A DNA stretch of 64,000 bases from Manis javanica. Lineage: Eukaryota; Chordata; Mammalia; Pholidota; Manidae. Position 1 is the first letter of the stretch. The number at the start of each line of letters is the position of its first letter. A model generated the notes under the pieces. It ran no database searches and was not told where the DNA came from. It saw only the letters and a program-made list of their open reading frames with translations. Of this stretch, positions 13,016 through 33,420 are shown in pieces. A program made the position numbers and the translations under genes. Where the stretch lies: contig NC_133170.1 in the NCBI RefSeq assembly GCF_040802235.1, positions 449,001 through 513,000 of the forward strand, written 5' to 3'.

Positions 13016-13685
13016 TGTCACCCGTCACCTTCGTCCTCCCCTGCCTCCTCGCCCATCCCCACTCCCCCCAACACCCCCATTTCTTGTTTGTTTTGCTGTT
13101 CCATCTGATTTGGGCTGGTCTAACTACCGTGTCTGCCTTAGGCCAGCAGGGAGCTGTGACTGGCGCTGCCCAGGCCCCTGTGGCCACAGCCCCCACTATC
13201 TGCCCGGTGCTGCGGCAGCTAGTTGTACTTTGAATTTGCCCTTCACAGCAGCTCCCTCAGCAAAAGACAACTGGAAAATCAAAGTAAGCAATGCTAAGTT
13301 TTTAAAAACACGCAACGTCAGAGAATTAGAGGGCAAAGTAGAAACTTTGCCTTAGGAATAATCGGTGAAACTGAAGAACATAGAGAGAAACTGCCAGCAA
13401 TTACATTCATTCCTTAAAGGAAAAGGTGGTATTTACCCAACCTACTTCCAAATCTTCAACTGTTTTCTTTCACAGTCCTCCATCTCCCAGGACACCCAGC
13501 TCCACCCCTGCCCAGGACCTTCGAACTATCAACTAGTTTAAATATTCTGATGAACAAGAGTCCCATTGGAAGCAGGTGGCCGATGGCCGTTTAACCTTGG
13601 GAGAGCAGGTTTTTGAGTTTTATTAACGTACATATATAATCATAATTCCTTGTTTTTGTATTAACTTTCTAATCTATAAAGTATT
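13016..13685. other. Intergenic DNA, no gene recognised
   Basis: A pyrimidine-rich stretch (13025-13090) and mixed sequence. Frames of up to 170 codons end without splice signals or domains and partly overlap the MIR. Confidence 0.5.
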
Positions 13686-13689
13686 TTCA

Positions 13690-13800
13690 CATAAATTTTC
13701 CTTTAATTCTTGACAATGAGCATGTTATTATGCCTAGTTTACAGTTTAGGAAAACTGAGGTCAGATAAGCTTTGAATTGACAGGAACTGAAACCGGAGTG
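13690..13800 (-). mobile_element. MIR SINE fragment, antisense
   Basis: Contains the reverse-complement MIR core phrase 'tttaggaaaactgaggtcag' near 13745-13765. Short and diverged. Confidence 0.5.
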
Positions 13801-14629
13801 AAGTTGGAGGATTTTTAAAAGGCTCCAGTGGGGGTGGGGAGGGGTGAGCCTGGTAGGAAAAGGGGGACCTAAACTGTTTTTGTCAGGGTTTACCACTTAA
13901 ACCTGCTCTGCTGAGGAAATAAATGTGCTAATTCCCCAGGGCTTTTCACAGCATTGTTACTGCCTCCACAGCCAAGCTATACATTCTCTACAATTTCCAA
14001 GATCTATTTTTATTTCTCTATTTACTAATTTCTTTATACAGTGGCTACCTTGGCAATCTAAAGGAAGAGTTTACAGAAGGTACACTGGTATGTTTTCTAT
14101 TTGGGCTGCTTCTGAATAGGGTGTTTGTAAATTGAGAACTGTTTTGTATGTGTGATGTCACTAAACATATATTTGGTCAGTCCAAAACTATCTGGCATTT
14201 GTCCTTCACCAACATTACTGAGTATTCTGGTTTCTCAATCATGTGAGCTTAAAATGCACAGCCAAATTTAATGAATGTCAAACTTGTGCAGTGGCTCAAA
14301 TTGATTATTTTTAAACAGAAAAAAGACTCACAAAGGATCAACTGGAGTGTATATTCAGGAATACAAAGAGGAGTCCTTTTGAATCATCAGTTCTGAATAT
14401 ATTTAAAAGTGTGTTAATATAAACACAACTGTAAATTTTACATGAAGTAATCTAAAATGTGTGATGTTCCTTGTATGCAAAACTGCTAAGAATTGTATCT
14501 TAGTAATATATATTTAAGTATTATAAACTTTACATTGTATGATATACTATGTAGTAAGAGCTAATAAAACTCTGCTATTTCATTACCCGTTTTGTTTTGT
14601 AACTTAGCTCTAGAACTAAAGTAGAAATG

Positions 14630-14820
14630 TCTGCATCAGGGCGCCCATGTAGTAGCCACTGGTCACTTGTGGCTACTGAGCACACGAAATACAGTAAAGC
14701 TATTGAGCAGCTTAGTTCTTACTTTTATTTACTTTTAATTAAATTTAAAATAGGATCATGTTGCTATGTATTGGACAGAGCAGTTATAAGATCTCTTTCA
14801 GCAATAAAAATCCTATGATT
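14630..14820. mobile_element. hAT-like MER element fragment
   Basis: 'agtagccactggtcacttgt' near 14650-14670 and 'ttggacagagcagtt' near 14770-14785 bracket an AT-rich interior. This is the layout of a common nonautonomous mammalian DNA transposon (terminal 'TGTCCAATA' type). Family and orientation are not fixed. Confidence 0.4.
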
Positions 14821-14824
14821 TTAT

Positions 14825-15175
14825 CATCCTAAAGACCCCAAATTGTGAGCTCAGGATCAAGGCCATGGTTATTAAACATCTGACCATTAATTGGGTGCTG
14901 AAATAAAGTTAGCTAACCAGACACAAAATTTTTCGTAAGTTGTCTTGTTATTTAATAAACATCAAAAACTATTATGTGCAAAATAACAGGCAGGGCAGTG
15001 GATCTGGATATATACACACTCAAACATATATAATTGGCCTCAAGCAGCTTATACTAGTGGTAAGGACAGACTGATAGGTCATAGAAAAAGAATACAAAGA
15101 AATGTAAGTAAAGGAGAGAAGTGGAGGGGAGTTTAGTATGGATCAGACTAGAGGGACTATGCTCCTACGTTGGGT
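14825..15175. other. Intergenic DNA with a weak old repeat
   Basis: Positions 14955-15120 resemble the old repeat seen at 19.5 kb: 'attatgtgcaaaataacagg', then 'caagcagcttatactagtgg'. Otherwise no feature. Confidence 0.35.
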
Positions 15176-15829
15176 CTCACCTGTTAAATCCCAACTCAGT
15201 GCATCCTAACAACCGGCCTAACAAGGCCAACCGGAACTCATCCTTTACCCAGTACTGCTGAGCTCCGGCTTTAGGACAAAGAACTGGCTGAGCTCTGGGG
15301 ACACACTGCTGGACAGACAGCTGCCCTCGGGGAACTCGTGCCCCGGTGTGGGCGGGCAAGCAGCCAGCGGCGCCGGGAACCCCAGGCGGCGCCAAAGGCA
15401 GAAGGGCACAGCGACCCGCGTTCCTATTCAGTCTGTCCAGCACTTTTCTGCCGGAAATTTCCTTTTCATTTGGCATTATGTCGTCGGCCATTTCAACGCT
15501 GTCACTTTTGGGCACATTTCAATCAGTATGTACCTGCCTATCGAACTGCAGAGCCCCGCGTCCTTTTCCAGAGGGCCCGAGGCCTGTGAGACAAACATTT
15601 CTCCTCGAGTTAAGTTCCTGGGTCAAGTATGTCAATAATCCACGTATGAAAAATGTCACACCGCCTTCGAATGAATGCATTTCTTCACAAGAGTTTTTTT
15701 GAATTGTGTGTGGTTTTCCATCCAAACTAAATTTAGACATATCTCCAAAATAAACTCTCAGGAGGCTAAACACATGAAAGAAAAAAAGGTCCCACCGAAA
15801 TGTAAACATTCCAAGATGTCAACTGTTCC

Positions 15830-17210
15830 CAGGCCATTTCGGCAGCGCAGCGACCGCAGCGAGGGGCTCGCCCCCGGCCGGGTCCCGGCCCAGCCCCGCC
15901 GCGCACGGGCGACAGCAGTACCCCCCACCCCCCAGCGAACAGGCGCGCCGGGAACAGCCGCCGTCGTCCCCGTTCTGGGGCCCCGCAGAGGAGGCAGCGC
16001 CCCGCGCGGTGCGGCGGCCTGGGGGCAGGGAGGTCGCCACTCCCAGGAGCCTAAGGGGCGGCAGCGGGCTGGCGGCCGGGGCGACGCGCTCGGGGGCCCT
16101 CGCGCGGGCAGACGCTGGAGTGTCCGCGTGGCCCGGCCCGCGAGGACGGGGCGCGCCGGGGGCCGCTGGACCCGGCCGCCTCCGACTCCCTCTGGGGCTG
16201 GGGACCTGGCGGGACAGGCACTGGGACTGCCAGGCTCGCGGGGCAAACGTCGCTCCGCCCGGGGCGCCCCACAGCCGCGCCGCCCCCCGCCCCGCCGCGG
16301 GCGGAGCCACGCGCCCAGGGCCCTCGCAGCCGGACACCCCGCGCGGCCGCGAGTCCTCCTCCCAGCCCCGCGGCTCCCCGCTACCCCAGGTCGGACGCCC
16401 GCGCCCACGGCACGCGGCTGAGGTGAAGCCGGGCCTTGACCCCCGCTGCTCTGCCTCCCCCTCCACCACATTCCCGCTCCGCTCCCCCCGCCGCGCCCGG
16501 GCTCGGGAGGCGGTGCCCGCTGAATCACCGTCACGTGGGTCCCGGGTGCGCAGAGGCGGACTGCGCAGAGGCGGGTAGCGCGCGGAGCCCGAGTGGAAAA
16601 TTCCCGGAGACCTACTGAGGCTGCGCGCCGGAGGCCCCGCCCCTTCCCGCGCTCCCCACCACCGGCTGCGGCCCGCCCCGGCCCCGCCCCTGCGGAGGTT
16701 CCGCTGCGCGGTGCGCGCGCCCGCCCGCCGCTCGCCCCCGACCAGGGCCCCGCTTCCGCGCGGATCCGCAAACTGCGCGCGGCTGTGGCCTCCAGAGGGA
16801 CGCGGGGCGGTGTCGTGGCGCCTCCGCGGCCGGGGCCCCGCAGCGCCTGTAGTTCGATGAGGGTGCTTCACGCTTCCTGGCCTCCCGCTTAGCGCCCTAC
16901 CGGCCGCTCGGACAAAGCGCCGGCTGCCACTTCCTCACGCGCTTCCCCGCCAGAAAACCAGACAAGTTGTTTCCCATCCCAGAACGCCCCGCACTCGGTC
17001 TCCAGCAGGAGTGAAAAGTGTTCGGGGAGTGTGCTGACCTCGCCCACCCGGGTGACAAACGCCAGCACACCGACTCCATTGCAGTCAGGGGGCGTGCGGT
17101 GCGCGCGGCTCCCCCCAGCACGTGCGTCCGACGGCCTCCGGGGGTCCCTGGCGGGCGGGCGCCCTGCGGGACGCTCCCGTGGAGCTGGGTGGCGGCGCTG
17201 TTATCAGTCA
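15830..17210. promoter_or_regulatory. CpG island without an assigned gene
   Basis: About 1.4 kb of very GC- and CpG-dense DNA with sharp borders against AT-rich flanks. It has repeated GC boxes (for example 16634-16645 and 16675-16692) and an E-box CACGTG at 16532-16537. No TATA box or coding exon is evident. Large frames on both strands (up to 350 codons) follow from the lack of stop codons in GC-rich sequence. The island lies about 6.5 kb upstream of SLC38A2. From memory, in human a long noncoding RNA (SLC38A4-AS1) starts several kb upstream of SLC38A2 and runs the opposite way, which would be the minus strand here. That identity is inference. Confidence 0.8.
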
Positions 17211-17259
17211 CCAGCTGCCAACACTTTCAGCCAAAACACTGGAGTTCTGCGTGAGTAAT

Positions 17260-18490
17260 GATCCTAGAACTAAGCCCACATATTGAATTGAAACGGTTTC
17301 CATCCAAGAACCGGAATTTCAGGTTTGTTAATTTTAATAAATCCCTATTTGGTGTTTAAGCCCCAGGCAAAGAAAGATCCAGAAACTGAAGACCAGTGAA
17401 TGTAAGTCCATTGTGGCCTTGCGTAAAATTCATTATTCAGTCACTGTCATTTCTCTTTGGACAAGAAAACAGAGAAACAAATATGATAACGGTATTTTAA
17501 AATCACCCTATTTTAGAAAATTGTAAGATTCTGAAATTTTTAATTTTCAAGAAAATATAGTATATTATTCGATAAGTTTGATAAGACATACAAATCTTTA
17601 CTAAGTACATACACATCTTGTTTTCTAGCTTAATTCTTGATCCATAGTGTCACCTTGTCATGTCCTGAATGACAACCTATGTGTATGAGAACTCACATCT
17701 GTGATTCTGCTTTACATTCCACTTTGCAAGCCACTTACTGCTCATTAGCAAGTGTCCACTTACCCAGCAAAAGAACCGTGGCCCATGGTCAATACACCCT
17801 TCATCTGACACTGTTTTTGTTCATACTCACTAGCCTCACCCAGGAAAATGGACCATTGCAGGGTCACATGAAAAGACCAATGGGTAGATACCACAGAAAG
17901 ATCCTTAGCCAAACCATTCCTTCCTCCTTTATCAGAGAAGAAATGAGAGACACAGTAGGAGTACTCTGGGAAGTTCTGCAGTCCAGACAGAATGGAAAAT
18001 GTAGGTAAAACTAAGTCTTTTTGCATTTTTTTAAGGTTGTGTTTCTGTAGGCACTGTAATTTTTCTGGCTGAGAAATGAGGTGTATACTTACAAAACAAT
18101 GCTTGCAAACATAGGGCTTTCCAACACAATGTTAATGCATGATTACATTACCTAATTCTAGCCAATGGGATCTAGATGCCTACAGCAGGACTTCTAGAAA
18201 TGTCACCCTCACAGTACAAGTGACTCACAGAACTGACTCTTTTCACTGGATGTGGTCCTGTCTGCACATAACCTCTGGAACCACTGCAGCCCATGATGGA
18301 AGACATCTCCAGTGTGCGGAAGACACAGCACAGAGAAGGTGGTGAGCTTAGTCTTGGAGGAGATTATCAAGGCCGAGAATTAGCTCTAGGACTACCCTAT
18401 CTATAGACTTCCTATTGTAAGAGATAGTAAGCACCATTATTTAAGCCCCTTTTAATTGCATATTGTGTTTTTTGAGATAAAAATTGTCTG
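17260..18490. other. Intergenic DNA, no gene recognised
   Basis: Abrupt return to AT-rich sequence after the CpG island. No repeat family or exon recognised. Confidence 0.5.
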
Positions 18491-18494
18491 CTGC

Positions 18495-18990
18495 TGTGGT
18501 AGCCAGCCTTCAGGATGGACTGCAGTGATCCTCCCCTCCTGGGATTTACATCTTTTTACAGTGGGGATATAATCAGGATTTGCCTTTGTGACTAATAGAA
18601 TATGGCAGAAATATAAAGTATGGCTTCCAAGGCTGGTCTGTAAAGTTCTGCCTTGATGTCTCTTGGATTACTTGTTCTGGGATAAACTAGCTGCCATGTC
18701 ATGAGGATACTCAATCAGCCTTGTGGAGAGGCCTTTTTGGACAGGAACCAACCGGCCAGCACCAACTTGCCAGCATGTGAGTGAGCAACCTGGGAAACAT
18801 CCTCAGTCCCAGTCAGGCCATCTGATAACTACAGATCGAGCTGTCAGCGGACTGCAACCTCCTCAGAGACTCTAATCCAAGACATACAACCCGAACTGCT
18901 CTTAAATTTCTGGCTCACAGAAACTTTGAGACCTTCAGCCATAAGTTTTGGAATGATTTGTTACAGGGTAATTGCTACCTAACAGAATAT
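18495..18990 (+). mobile_element. MLT1-type LTR (ERVL-MaLR)
   Basis: Starts at TGTGGTAGCCAGCC (18495) and follows the MLT1 order in sense: 'tgactaatagaatatggcag' near 18590, 'ctgccatgtcatgagga' near 18691-18707, 'gcatgtgagtgagcaac' near 18774-18790, 'ctcacagaaactttgaga' near 18914-18931, then a tail near 18970-18990. The length of about 500 bases fits a nearly complete solo LTR of this ancient family. No internal region adjoins it. Confidence 0.75.
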
Positions 18991-19460
18991 CCTTCAATAC
19001 CAGAAAAACATGCTAAAGTCACCAGGGTCCTCAGAGTTGAAACTATTGGTTTGGGCTTGGGAATTGTCTAACTTGGGAGTTTATCTAAAGATAAAATATA
19101 ACCCTTCATTTGTTGAACACCATTCAAAAGGATAAGAGAAAAAAAGAGTAGAGCAAGGAATTTGTTGAGGAACCTGGAAGAGATTATATGGAAGTCCTTG
19201 GAATTTTGAAGGATGTGGTTTGAAGGTTGATGGTGGGGTGTGGGTTCACTGTATTTCTCCATATGCCTGTGTCCACCCTCAAATTTTGATAACACTGGAC
19301 AAGAATGTTAGACTCTGTATGTAGCAAAAGGTCATATTAGGTAAAATGAAACCATAGAAACTAAGTCTTGAAATCAGTTCTCATGCTTATGGCTTACAGA
19401 AAATTAAGTTCAAGAAAAACCTGTCCTTTTCCACCACCAAGCCATTGCAGCAGACCTTCA
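18991..19460. other. Intergenic DNA, no gene recognised
   Basis: AT-rich sequence between the MLT1 LTR and the next old repeat. Nothing identified. Confidence 0.5.
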
Positions 19461-19464
19461 TTCA

Positions 19465-20345
19465 GTTTATTATGTGCTAGGCACTGAGTGATGAAGCTAA
19501 GTGTACTAATTCAACTAACACTTACTGAACTCTGTGTATCAGGCACTCGTCTAGACACTGAAGAGCCAACGAAAAGCAAAATAAAAGACTTTTTCCTTTT
19601 GGAGTTAACATTCCAGAAAGTTTAGGAGGGAAGATGCAGGAAGGGGAAGGGGCTCAAAAGTAAATAAATGATTAATGTTTTCAGATTATGAAAAAAAATG
19701 CAATAAAAATAATAGGACAATGAGAAAATAGGGAGAGATGCAAGAGCCAACTTTTGCTGAGATGGTTAAGGGTTTTTTTTGTTTGCTTGTTTTTTTGAGG
19801 AGGTGACATTTAGGCTGAGACCTAAGTGATAAGAAGGCAGCCACACAGTTTCTCATCACTTAGACAAGGGCACAACCAGGTAAAGCCATGGAGTATGGAT
19901 TTTATTCTGACTGTAATCAGAACTCACTAGGGAGCTTTAAGTAAGGGGAATAACTTATCCCTTCAGGGAAGGGTTTTTATTTATGTTCTGAGAAGTTCCC
20001 CTCGGAATGCTGGGCATGGAGTAGACTGTGAGCGCCAAGAATGGCAGCCCAGAGATGAGTTAGACCGTCGCTTTTGCAGTGACCCAGGAGAGAGCAGTGG
20101 GAATGTCAGAAGTGGCAGAGCCCTGAATATACTTGAAGGCAGAGCCCTGAAGACTGGCTGATGGTTTGGATAGCTGAGGAAAAAGAGGGCTCAGGATGAC
20201 CCCCTGATCTGGGTCCTGAGCTCCCGTGATAAGGGTGTTATTCTGAACTATAAAAATTAGGAGAGGAGCAGTTTTGCTAGGGAAGTGAAGAGTTCTGCTC
20301 TGGCCAGTGAGGAATGAGAGAGATGCCTTTTAGGCATATTAGATG
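19465..20345 (+). repeat. Long copy of an old medium-reiterated mammalian repeat
   Basis: A long diverged repeat that can be followed by its landmarks: 'ttattatgtgctaggcactg' near 19468-19488, 'aggaggtgacatttaggctg' near 19798-19817, 'atggattttattctgactg' near 19894-19912, 'aggatgacccc' near 20193-20203. A second shorter copy follows at 20.4 kb and another lies at 57.65 kb. I recognise the text as a widespread mammalian interspersed repeat but do not name the family. Confidence 0.5.
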
Positions 20346-20394
20346 ATGTGTTTTTTCCTGGTCCTAGAGGAAATCAGCACTGCTTACTCCTGCA

Positions 20395-20545
20395 TTTATT
20401 CATTCAACAAAAATGAATTATCAGGCATTGTTCCAGGTGCTGGAGCTAACAGTGATCAGAGCAGATTAAATTCCTGCTTCATGGAGCTTAACAAGTAAAT
20501 AAATACAATGTAGGTAGTGATGGGTTCTATAAAGAAAAAAATCAT
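20395..20545 (+). repeat. Second copy of the same old repeat (5' part)
   Basis: Begins 'tttattcattcaacaaaaat' and continues 'caggcattgttccaggtgctgg' like text, matching the start of the 19.47 kb copy. It ends after about 150 bases. Confidence 0.5.
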
Positions 20546-20549
20546 TTAA

Positions 20550-20915
20550 TTCATCCATATACTCAAAAAGTACCTTTTTTTTACAAGTGACTAGGCTGGG
20601 TGTGATTGGCCAGATTCTACCCCAAAAAGACAACAACATAAAATCTAGTACCTACACAGCACAAAAAGAAATGCTCCAAAAAAGATATTTATAAAGCACT
20701 AAGTTCAAAGTAGAATGAGATGAGTTTCAAATGGGAGCATATCATTCAAATAATGAAAGATGTGGTATTTAACCTTAAAGGAAAAATAAAATTTAGATAT
20801 ATGGCTATGAAAGGGAAGAAGAGGTATGAAGAACATTGCAAGCAGTGGAAACAGTTTGAATAGAGAATGGTTTGTGTTAACAACACTGAGCAATGCATTT
20901 TGGCAAAAGCATGGA
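20550..20915. other. Intergenic DNA, no gene recognised
   Basis: AT-rich sequence, possibly a worn continuation of the preceding repeat. No gene signal. Confidence 0.4.
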
Positions 20916-20919
20916 GTTT

Positions 20920-21390
20920 ATGGCTAAGTATCAAACTACACCAAAACTTAGCAGCTTGAAGCAACAAATATTTATCATCACTTATTTCTGTGGGTCAGGA
21001 ACCCAGGTGGGGCTTAAGGTCCTCTCACCAAGGTATTAACTGGTGCTGCAGCCATCTCAAGGCTTCCAGGCTCACTCAGGAGACTGCAAGCAGGTCCCAG
21101 GGCCTTCCCGCTGATGCAGAGGCATCAGTCCCTCGCCCCGAGACCTCTCCATTGGCCAGTTTGCCAGATGGCAGCTGCTTTTCCTCAGGGCAAATGAGGG
21201 AGAGACCAAGCCAGAAGCCAGAGGTCTTCTTGTAACCTAATCTTAGATGGGACATGCCCTCACTTCTAGTAAATAGGAGCCCATCCCTAGGCCCAAACCA
21301 TATGGGAGAGGGGATTACATATGGGCACAAGCACCAGGAGGTGGAATGTACCGTAGATTCTCCTTGGAAGCTGCCCATCACCAGCAACAA
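20920..21390. repeat. Old interspersed repeat, family not assigned
   Basis: 'aactacaccaaaacttagca' near 20933-20953, 'gcaacaaatatttatcatc' near 20961-20980 and 'ttctgtgggtcaggaa' near 20985-21000 form the start of a recognisable ancient mammalian repeat that runs to about 21390. A related start lies at 44.48 kb. Confidence 0.45.
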
Positions 21391-22320
21391 CAGCGATACA
21401 CTGGTGGAAACACGTACAGGCTAGGGCCCGATGAAGGAAAGCCCGAAGAACCGACCCCAAGAGTGAAGCTACTCAGTCAGAAAATGAGGGAGAAGCAAAT
21501 TTAATGTTTAAGCCAACTTCCAGCAAATTGAAATGTTTATAAACAGAATTTTGAGGAGCATCTGAAGGACCAGCTGTTTAACAACAGTTTGGGAGGGTCA
21601 ACTCCTATAGCCCCCCTGGGAAACAAAACCACTGTATTTTATCAGGTGGTAAAGGTCAGGTAATTCTTCAGAAGATTTTGTCTATCCTCACTAAAAACTT
21701 CCAACAGCGCATTCCTGAGAATCCGAAGTTGACAACTGGTATTTGTGATTACTTTCAGATACTAGTAGAATAGGTTTGCTCTCATTAGCTTTCAACATTC
21801 TTTGATCTCAACCCACAGTAAGGAGTACATTTTAAATCATAACTCAGAATATATACATGCATATTCATAATGAAAATCAAAGTTTTAAAGAATAGTACTT
21901 AGCATTAGTATACATGGCATATTTTTATTTTCTTCTGTTAAAGAAAAAAAGCTCATAGGAATACACTGAATTCATCCCTACCCACCACATGGTCCCATTC
22001 TGTAGTTTAATAAAACATCATTCTTTTAGAACATTAGCTTAGAAATGAGGCAAAACCGTAGCACTTGGGACCAACAGGCATTTGGTGGTAGTTTCCCAGA
22101 AACTGGACAAGGGCACTGTGTCTATGCATTCTGGCCCAGAGGCTACAGCCTAACCGAGAACACATCACACGCAGCTGGGAGCCAGGGCAGGCAGATGAGC
22201 TTCAGAAAGGCCTTGGAAAACACGGACTGGCGGCAGAAACACGCATTTCAGTACCTCCCTGTCTCCTTTGCCATACTGTTCAGGTTCTTACAGAGGTCGC
22301 AACAAGATTACAATCCTGCC
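21391..22320. other. Upstream flank of the SLC38A2 CpG island
   Basis: Mixed sequence with a 144-codon frame (22045-22479) that has no recognisable domain and runs through a CG-repeat. I see nothing that supports a gene here. Confidence 0.45.
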
Positions 22321-22324
22321 TCCA

Positions 22325-22346
22325 GCGCGCGCGCGCGCACGCACGC
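22325..22346. repeat. (GC)n/(CA)n alternating tract
   Basis: Twenty-two bases of strictly alternating purine-pyrimidine (GCGCGC... then GCACGCACGC) just outside the CpG island. Such tracts can adopt Z-DNA. Confidence 0.8.
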
Positions 22347-23370
22347 TTGCCGTGACTTTTACAAATCTCTTGAGTGTTGTTGCAACACAAACCACCAAAA
22401 ATTCCCGTGGACAAGAGATACAGTGAGTGTGGGACTTGTCAACCGAAGCCACCATCCTGAAGGCTTCCTGAAAAAGTGAGTTAAAACCTTTCGATTTTTA
22501 TCAGACCGGATTTAAAGGGACGTGCAGGGCGCCCGAACCCCTGCGGCGGGTGCTCTCCGGACCAGAAGGGTTGCTCAGTGTTACCAGGGAGTGAATGTGC
22601 AAGAGAGATCCGTTTTTCATCCGACTGTGTGCTAAGCGCCAAACCTGCCTTCGGGGAGTTCCCCCCCCCCGTCCCCGTGAGACAAGACTTCTGACCAGCG
22701 TGGACGTGGAGACCAGACAGCACAGCTTTAAACAGTCCCGCACCACGTGGTTTGGAAGCAGTACCTGCAAAGGGGAGGCGGAGGGGTCGGGCCGCGGGAG
22801 GCTTTCCGGGGCGCGGGGACTGAGCCCAGGGAGACGCCGAGGGGAAGTGGGCACTGAGGTGGGCAGGATGCGGCAGGCCGGCCTGGCGCAGCGGGAGAGG
22901 GGCGCACCTCCGAGCGGGCAATGCGGCCCTGGGCGTGTGCAGGCCGGACCCCTGCCGCGCGGAGGCAGAGGTGCCGCTTCCTCAGGCCAGGAAGGGCGGC
23001 GTGGTCACGGCCCCACAGCAGCACGGGCGGTGGGGGGGTGAGGGGGGCGTCATACGGTCATCCCCGCGTCCACCCCGAGCGCACCAAAAGCGTCCACGAA
23101 GGGCGCCGCCAGCCGGCCGGACCCCGCGGGGGGTGGGGGGCGGCTCCCCACGGAGGGCCCGAGACGGGGCGGTCGCGGGGACCGCGGGCTCAAGTTAGCG
23201 GGACGAACCCCGAGTAAATCCCGGCACCCAGCGTCGGCGGGGCGCGAGGCTGTGCCCCCGAAGCCCGAGGAGAAAACCGAGGCCAGGAGGCGGCCGCGAG
23301 CGCCGGGCCCCACCGGGCCCGCCGCCAGCCAGGGGCGCTCGGAGGGCCTCCGGGACCGGGCGTAGGGGCG

Positions 23371-23412
23371 GGCGGCGGGGCGGGGCGGCGGGGGCGGGGC
23401 GGGGAGGGGCGG
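23371..23412 (+). promoter_or_regulatory. Cluster of GC boxes (Sp/KLF sites) of the SLC38A2 promoter
   Basis: Several overlapping GGGCGGGGC/GGGGCGGGG motifs in a 42-base stretch, placed roughly 60-100 bases upstream of the TATA-like box. This is the usual layout of an inducible housekeeping-type promoter. Confidence 0.75.
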
Positions 23413-23468
23413 CCGCACAAAGGGGAGGCCTGTGGCCCCGCCCGCTGGCGCGTCCCCCGGGCCGCCGC

Positions 23469-23474
23469 TATAAG
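23469..23474 (+). promoter_or_regulatory. TATA-like box of SLC38A2
   Basis: TATAAG in an otherwise GC-rich sequence. A start site about 25-32 bases downstream (about 23495-23505) would give a short untranslated exon 1 ending at the donor at 23730. Confidence 0.6.
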
Positions 23475-23499
23475 TCGCTGCTGCCGGGCCGCCCCCGAG

Positions 23500-23729
23500 C
23501 CCCGCGCCGCGCGCCGCCAGGAGCACTTCTTCCCGCAGCGCCAGCCCGGCCGCGCGTCCCCGCCCGCTCGCCTTTCCCCGGACGCGTCGGGCGCCCGGCC
23601 CCTTCCTCACTACGAGCATTTCTCCTGCCTGTCGTCCCGTGCCTGTTTGTTTTCTTTGCGCGATCTGTGCAGAGAGAAGCCCGGGGGGCGTTGCGTGACG
23701 TTTCCGGGCACAGCACCGAGACCACCGAG
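23500..23729 (+). other. SLC38A2 untranslated exon 1
   Basis: The start is estimated from the TATA-like box; the end is the donor CCGAG|GTAGCG (GT at 23730-23731). The roughly 230-base exon contains no ATG, so no upstream reading frame precedes the main start. A CRE-like TGACGTTT lies at 23696-23703. Published work on SNAT2 reports an internal ribosome entry activity in its 5' UTR; I cannot judge that from sequence. Exon 2 supplies a further 17 untranslated bases. Confidence 0.65.
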
Positions 23730-23894
23730 GTAGCGCGCGGGGCGCGGCGAGGGGCGCTGGACGGGGCGGGGCCGGGGGGGCTGCGCGGGCCCGAGACGCG
23801 GGGCCTGGGCCGGGGGCGGGCGCGGAGGGCTGCGGAGGTCGCGAGGGCCGGGCCGGGGAGGGCGCGCCGCAGCCTTTGATAATCGGCGATCGCT

Positions 23895-23903
23895 GTTGCA
23901 TCA
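23895..23903 (-). promoter_or_regulatory. Intronic amino acid response element (ATF4-C/EBP composite site)
   Basis: Minus-strand TGATGCAAC in intron 1, fitting the C/EBP-ATF consensus TGATGNAAN. In human and rat SLC38A2 the known starvation-responsive element TGATGCAAT lies in intron 1. This copy differs only in the last base, which the consensus leaves open. The position, about 170 bases after exon 1, and the setting inside the CpG island agree with the known element. It would bind ATF4 with a C/EBP partner when amino acids are scarce and raise transporter transcription. Confidence 0.75.
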
Positions 23904-24303
23904 GTTTCCTTTCCGGGCAGAGGAGGGGCTGGCGGGCCCCGCGCGCGCGAGCCGGACGCTCGTGCCCGCGGGCGCGCGTCCGCCGGCCCTAGGCCCCGGG
24001 GGCCGCCCTCGCGGGGGGAGCCCCCGGCCCCCGCCCGCCGCAGAGGCCCGCCTGGCGCCCGGCGTCGCCCTCGCAGCGGCGGGAGCCGTGGCTCGCAGCC
24101 GGAGAGCCCCTGCCCGGTCCGGGCCTGGACCGCGGGCGAGGGGCCGCCTTTGTTCGCGCGCGGCCGCCGCGTCCCGCCCCGCGCGGCTGGTACTTTTCCA
24201 CCCGCCGGGGGAGGAGGGGGGGGGGAGGTGGCGCCCACGTGACCAGCGGGGGCGGGGCGGTGTCCTGACCGCAGGCTCCTCCGCAGGCGGCCGGGCGCGC
24301 AGC

Positions 24304-33420
<9,117 letters not shown>

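Noticed and set aside
15758-16871. 337- and 350-codon minus-strand frames in the 16 kb CpG island
   Set aside because: Two different phases and the + strand are all open over the same bases, with Arg/Pro/Gly/Ala composition and no domain.
22045-22479. 144-codon + frame next to the SLC38A2 CpG island
   Set aside because: It runs through the alternating GC tract (translated as a repeated SARART-like stretch) and has no domain.
23050-24238. 283- and 256-codon minus-strand frames over the SLC38A2 promoter and intron 1
   Set aside because: Same composition effect. They overlap the real + strand promoter and exon 1.
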